A stretch of DNA of 9,370 bases from Helicobacteraceae bacterium. GTDB taxonomy: Bacteria; Campylobacterota; Campylobacteria; Campylobacterales; Sulfurimonadaceae. A program made the position numbers and the translations under genes. Under the pieces are notes generated by a model. The model had not been told where the DNA came from. It saw nothing but the letters and a program-made list of their open reading frames with translations, and did no database searches. The stretch covers positions 1-9,370 of the forward strand of contig JALWLR010000292.1 in the NCBI GenBank assembly GCA_027084065.1, in the 5' to 3' direction. Below, piece after piece: positions 7,315-9,370 of the stretch. Each line of letters opens with the position of its first letter. The first letter of the stretch is position 1.

Positions 7315-8123
7315 CGTAACCTCTTGTAAAAAAACTTTTTTATTTCCGATGGCATAATACTTACCGTAAAAAGCCCAATCGCATAAACATAGGAGCTTTT
7401 ATTATATCCTAAAGTCTTTATAACTTTCCACCTATCCTTGAAATCACTCCAAGCTTTTTCAACTCCACCTCTTCGAGTAAAAAAATCTTTAGTTACACGA
7501 ACTCGCACCAAAACTTCAGGAATGTTAGCAAAACGACATCCGGCTTTAAAACCATTCATCCAAAGCAGAGTATCTTCATTCGTTTTAGATATAGTTGGAT
7601 ACACTCCTGCCTTTTCAAAAAAAGAACGTCTAAAAAAAGCTGTAACATGTGCGACTGGCACTCGTTTTGCAAAGAATTTATACATCTCATCATGCGACAA
7701 GGGATATTTTACTACTTTATTATATGAAATTTCACTAGAAAACTCTTCTATATAGCCTCCAACTATATCTACATCTCTATTTTCAAGCATAAATTTGTAT
7801 TGTTTTTCAAATCTTTTTGGTAGACTTATATCATCAGCATCCATTCTAGCTATATACTCATAATCTTGTGCAAGAATCAAATCTAAAAGCTCATTCAAAG
7901 AATAGGCAAGTCCCCTATTTTCAGCTCTTTTTCCAACATAGACGATTTTTTGTTTTTGTAATTCTCCTTGCAAATAGGAGTCTACTTTTTGTTCTACCTT
8001 ACCATCTTGTTGAATAAAAACATCTAAAGAAATTTTTTGTTTGTAAAGACTTTCTAGTGCTTCTTCGACGTGTTGAAGAGTATCGTTATTATAGACACTC
8101 ATAATTACTGCTATTTTATTCAT
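7311..8123 (-). CDS. Family 2 (GT-A) glycosyltransferase
   Basis: This 270-residue cytoplasmic enzyme should add one sugar from a nucleotide donor to the growing lipid-linked glycan. The N-terminus IAVIMSVYNND (4-14) is the classic start of a GT2 nucleotide-binding domain. NRGLAYSLNELL (69-80) follows, then RMDADDISLPKRFEKQ (93-108) with the metal-binding DxD (D95-A-D97). A later TNEDTLLWMNGFKAGCRFANIPEVLVRVRV (whole motif about 180-210) fits the acceptor-side ED acid/base region of AmsE-like enzymes. A hydrophobic patch near 245-258 ahead of a basic tail (KKFFYKRLR) may hold it at the membrane. It starts in the Stealth gene stop (ATGA overlap) and ends in the pglB start (ATGA overlap). By position it could play the part of PglI or PglA of C. 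jejuni, but the sugar cannot be told from sequence. Confidence 0.88.
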   Translation of the reverse strand: MNKIAVIMSVYNNDTLQHVEEALESLYKQKISLDVFIQQDGKVEQKVDSYLQGELQKQKIVYVGKRAENRGLAYSLNELLDLILAQDYEYIARMDADDISLPKRFEKQYKFMLENRDVDIVGGYIEEFSSEISYNKVVKYPLSHDEMYKFFAKRVPVAHVTAFFRRSFFEKAGVYPTISKTNEDTLLWMNGFKAGCRFANIPEVLVRVRVTKDFFTRRGGVEKAWSDFKDRWKVIKTLGYNKSSYVYAIGLFTVSIMPSEIKKFFYKRLR

Positions 8124-9154
8124 AATTCAAAACTTGCCTTATTTGGAAAACGTTTTTCCAAAAACTGAATTAAAAATGCCAAAATTTCCTCTTCATCAGA
8201 ATCATAATTATCATAAATTGAAACGAAATTTGGGTTTCTTTCTTCTAAATGAGCCAGTCCATGTTTTAAGCTAGTATATGATTTAATATTTAAGTAGAAG
8301 CCATCATCATGAAAAAATGGAAAAAAATCACCTTTTGCTAAATGATAATAGCGATAAAGATACTGCGATAAGTCATTCTCATTTCTAAACCTATTTTTAG
8401 AACATTCCATCATTTGCATATGATACAATGAATGTACTTCTTTGAGTGTCCTTTTTCTAAAAGGCTGAGGATGATGCCAATGAAGAAATAGAAAATACTT
8501 TTTCCAAAAATATAATAATAAAGCATTTCGAAATTTTCCTATTTTACCGTAACTACTGTGAAAAAGATATTTTTTCCCTTTCATATATAGTTGTTCTGGA
8601 GAAAAATGTTCATTTATAAGTTCTATCATATTATTTAGAGATTTAACCCATGTTGAATTATCACGTAATAACTGGTAAAGTTTATTTCGTGGCACAAGAC
8701 CGTGTATTAGAAAATCAACAGGGAGCTCATCTTTAAAAAAACGCTCTTTACCTACCGAATTCCATATGATTAAATCATCATTTAAATAAACAAACTTCTC
8801 ACTTATATTTTCCAAATTTACTAAGTTCATTTCTATAGAAGTTGAGTTAAATGTAGGAAGGTGTTCTTGATAAAAATAGAATTCATCATGTGATACAAAC
8901 TCTATCTTTGGATGACTCGAATCAATCCAAGATGGCTTATGACCTTCTGTAAGAATTACAATTTTTCCATACCAAGGGCAATTCTGTTCGATACTGCGAA
9001 GTACATACTTAAGTGTTTGAGTATCCCTGTAACGAAGTTCTCCGTGATCATTCTCATTATAACAAGCAATTTCATCTTTATAGCTTCTTTTTTTTCGCTG
9101 CCATGTCGCATCGGTTGCATCCACCCATGGAAGAACAAAATCAATTTTTTCCAT
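8120..9154 (-). CDS. Stealth-family sugar-1-phosphate transferase
   Basis: Stealth proteins move a hexose-1-phosphate from a UDP-sugar to a sugar hydroxyl, making a phosphodiester link, as in some capsules. The animal relative is GlcNAc-1-phosphotransferase GNPTAB. The 344-residue protein shows the expected conserved regions in order. CR1 is IDFVLPWVDATD (4-15). CR2 begins with GELRYRDTQTLKYVLRSIEQ (38-57) and runs through WYGKIVILTEG and FNSTSIEMNL to FVYLNDDLIIW (121-131). CR3 runs from HWHHPQPFRKRTLKEV (225-240) through NRFRNENDLSQYL (254-266). CR4 would lie near HDDGFYLNIKS (282-292). There is no signal peptide or membrane segment, so it probably acts in the cytoplasm on a lipid-linked glycan. 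The ATG has AGAGAAG just upstream and overlaps the preceding glycosyltransferase by 14 bases. The family call is firm; the acceptor is inferred from context. Confidence 0.9.
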   Translation of the reverse strand: MEKIDFVLPWVDATDATWQRKKRSYKDEIACYNENDHGELRYRDTQTLKYVLRSIEQNCPWYGKIVILTEGHKPSWIDSSHPKIEFVSHDEFYFYQEHLPTFNSTSIEMNLVNLENISEKFVYLNDDLIIWNSVGKERFFKDELPVDFLIHGLVPRNKLYQLLRDNSTWVKSLNNMIELINEHFSPEQLYMKGKKYLFHSSYGKIGKFRNALLLYFWKKYFLFLHWHHPQPFRKRTLKEVHSLYHMQMMECSKNRFRNENDLSQYLYRYYHLAKGDFFPFFHDDGFYLNIKSYTSLKHGLAHLEERNPNFVSIYDNYDSDEEEILAFLIQFLEKRFPNKASFEL

Positions 9155-9370
9155 TATCTTCTCTTTGTAACTTTTCGTAAACAGTAAGGTAATTTTGTGC
9201 CATCTGAGAAGAAGTATAATGCTTTTTATATTTTAAATAGGCATTTTTTGCATACTTTTCTTTCTTTGCATATGCTTTTTCTATCGATTTTTTTAAAGAT
9301 TCTATATCTTCTAATCTAAAAAAGCAAACTTCATCCTCTTCCATCAACTCTTTAAAAATAGGTATATCGG
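9141..9370 (-). CDS. C-terminal end of a GT-B (GT4-like) glycosyltransferase, 5' part outside window
   Basis: The frame is open on the minus strand to the right edge, so only about the last 75 residues are seen; the gene begins beyond 9370. The visible part starts DIPIFKELMEEDEVCFF, followed by an acidic patch (RLEDIESLKKSIEKAY), a basic stretch and a closing amphipathic helix (MAQNYLTVYEKLQRE). That is the usual end of family 4 glycosyltransferases: the donor-site loop after the conserved E, a residue block for 'd-eslaeai', and the C-terminal helix that crosses back. It overlaps the Stealth gene by 14 bases and is the most upstream visible gene of the operon. The catalytic half is not visible, so the sugar and exact family are unknown. 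Confidence 0.7.
   Translation of the reverse strand, partial: DIPIFKELMEEDEVCFFRLEDIESLKKSIEKAYAKKEKYAKNAYLKYKKHYTSSQMAQNYLTVYEKLQREDNGKN

Noticed and set aside
7438..7755. A 105-residue open frame on the + strand
   Set aside because: Antisense to the GT2 gene and lacking any recognisable domain.
9141..9347. A complete 68-residue minus-strand protein starting at TTG 9347
   Set aside because: The frame continues open to the window edge with glycosyltransferase-like residues before the TTG, so it is a truncated longer gene.
8120..9370. Capsule locus rather than N-glycan locus
   Set aside because: Stealth genes are often in capsule clusters, but no capsule export or polymerase gene is visible and the gene is coupled to pglB. 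The possibility stays open for DNA right of the window.

Overview
The window looks like a chromosomal stretch of a free-living campylobacterotal (epsilonproteobacterial) bacterium of the Sulfurimonas/Sulfuricurvum/Sulfurovum kind. The reasons are a PglB-type bacterial oligosaccharyltransferase next to PglE and PglF proteins very like those of Campylobacter jejuni, an anaerobic cobalamin gene (cbiD) with campylobacterotal flavour, tightly overlapping genes, and AT-rich DNA. The genus is an inference; no RNA gene or other marker is present to fix it.

Left part (1-1309, + strand): the C-terminal end of a small protein with a CxxxC motif, probably a thioredoxin-like [2Fe-2S] ferredoxin, overlaps by 8 bases with cbiD, which encodes cobalt-precorrin-5B C1-methyltransferase. 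The two form the end of a cobalamin-related operon entering from the left.

Middle (1330-1716, - strand): a small exported helix-hairpin-helix protein of the ComEA type converges on cbiD. It appears to have its own promoter and is separated from the next operon by about 135 bases.

Right part (1717-9370, - strand): seven genes read leftward with overlaps or no gap between them: the end of a GT-B glycosyltransferase, a Stealth-family sugar-1-phosphate transferase, a GT2 glycosyltransferase, pglB, a PglC-like phosphoglycosyl transferase, pglE and pglF. PglF and PglE make UDP-4-amino-4,6-dideoxy-GlcNAc, the PglC-like enzyme would put the first sugar phosphate on undecaprenyl phosphate, the glycosyltransferases extend it, and PglB moves the finished glycan to asparagine in periplasmic proteins. 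This is therefore an N-linked protein glycosylation locus. Relative to the C. jejuni cluster, pglA is missing between pglB and pglC, and pglD (the acetyltransferase) is missing between pglC and pglE. The PglC-like enzyme is of a different sequence subgroup.

The most interesting point is the Stealth gene inside this operon. Stealth enzymes make sugar-phosphate-sugar (phosphodiester) links, and their animal relative GNPTAB modifies N-glycans with GlcNAc-1-phosphate. A Stealth enzyme coupled to a bacterial oligosaccharyltransferase suggests a phosphodiester-containing bacterial N-glycan. I saw no mobile element, tRNA, rRNA or CRISPR array.
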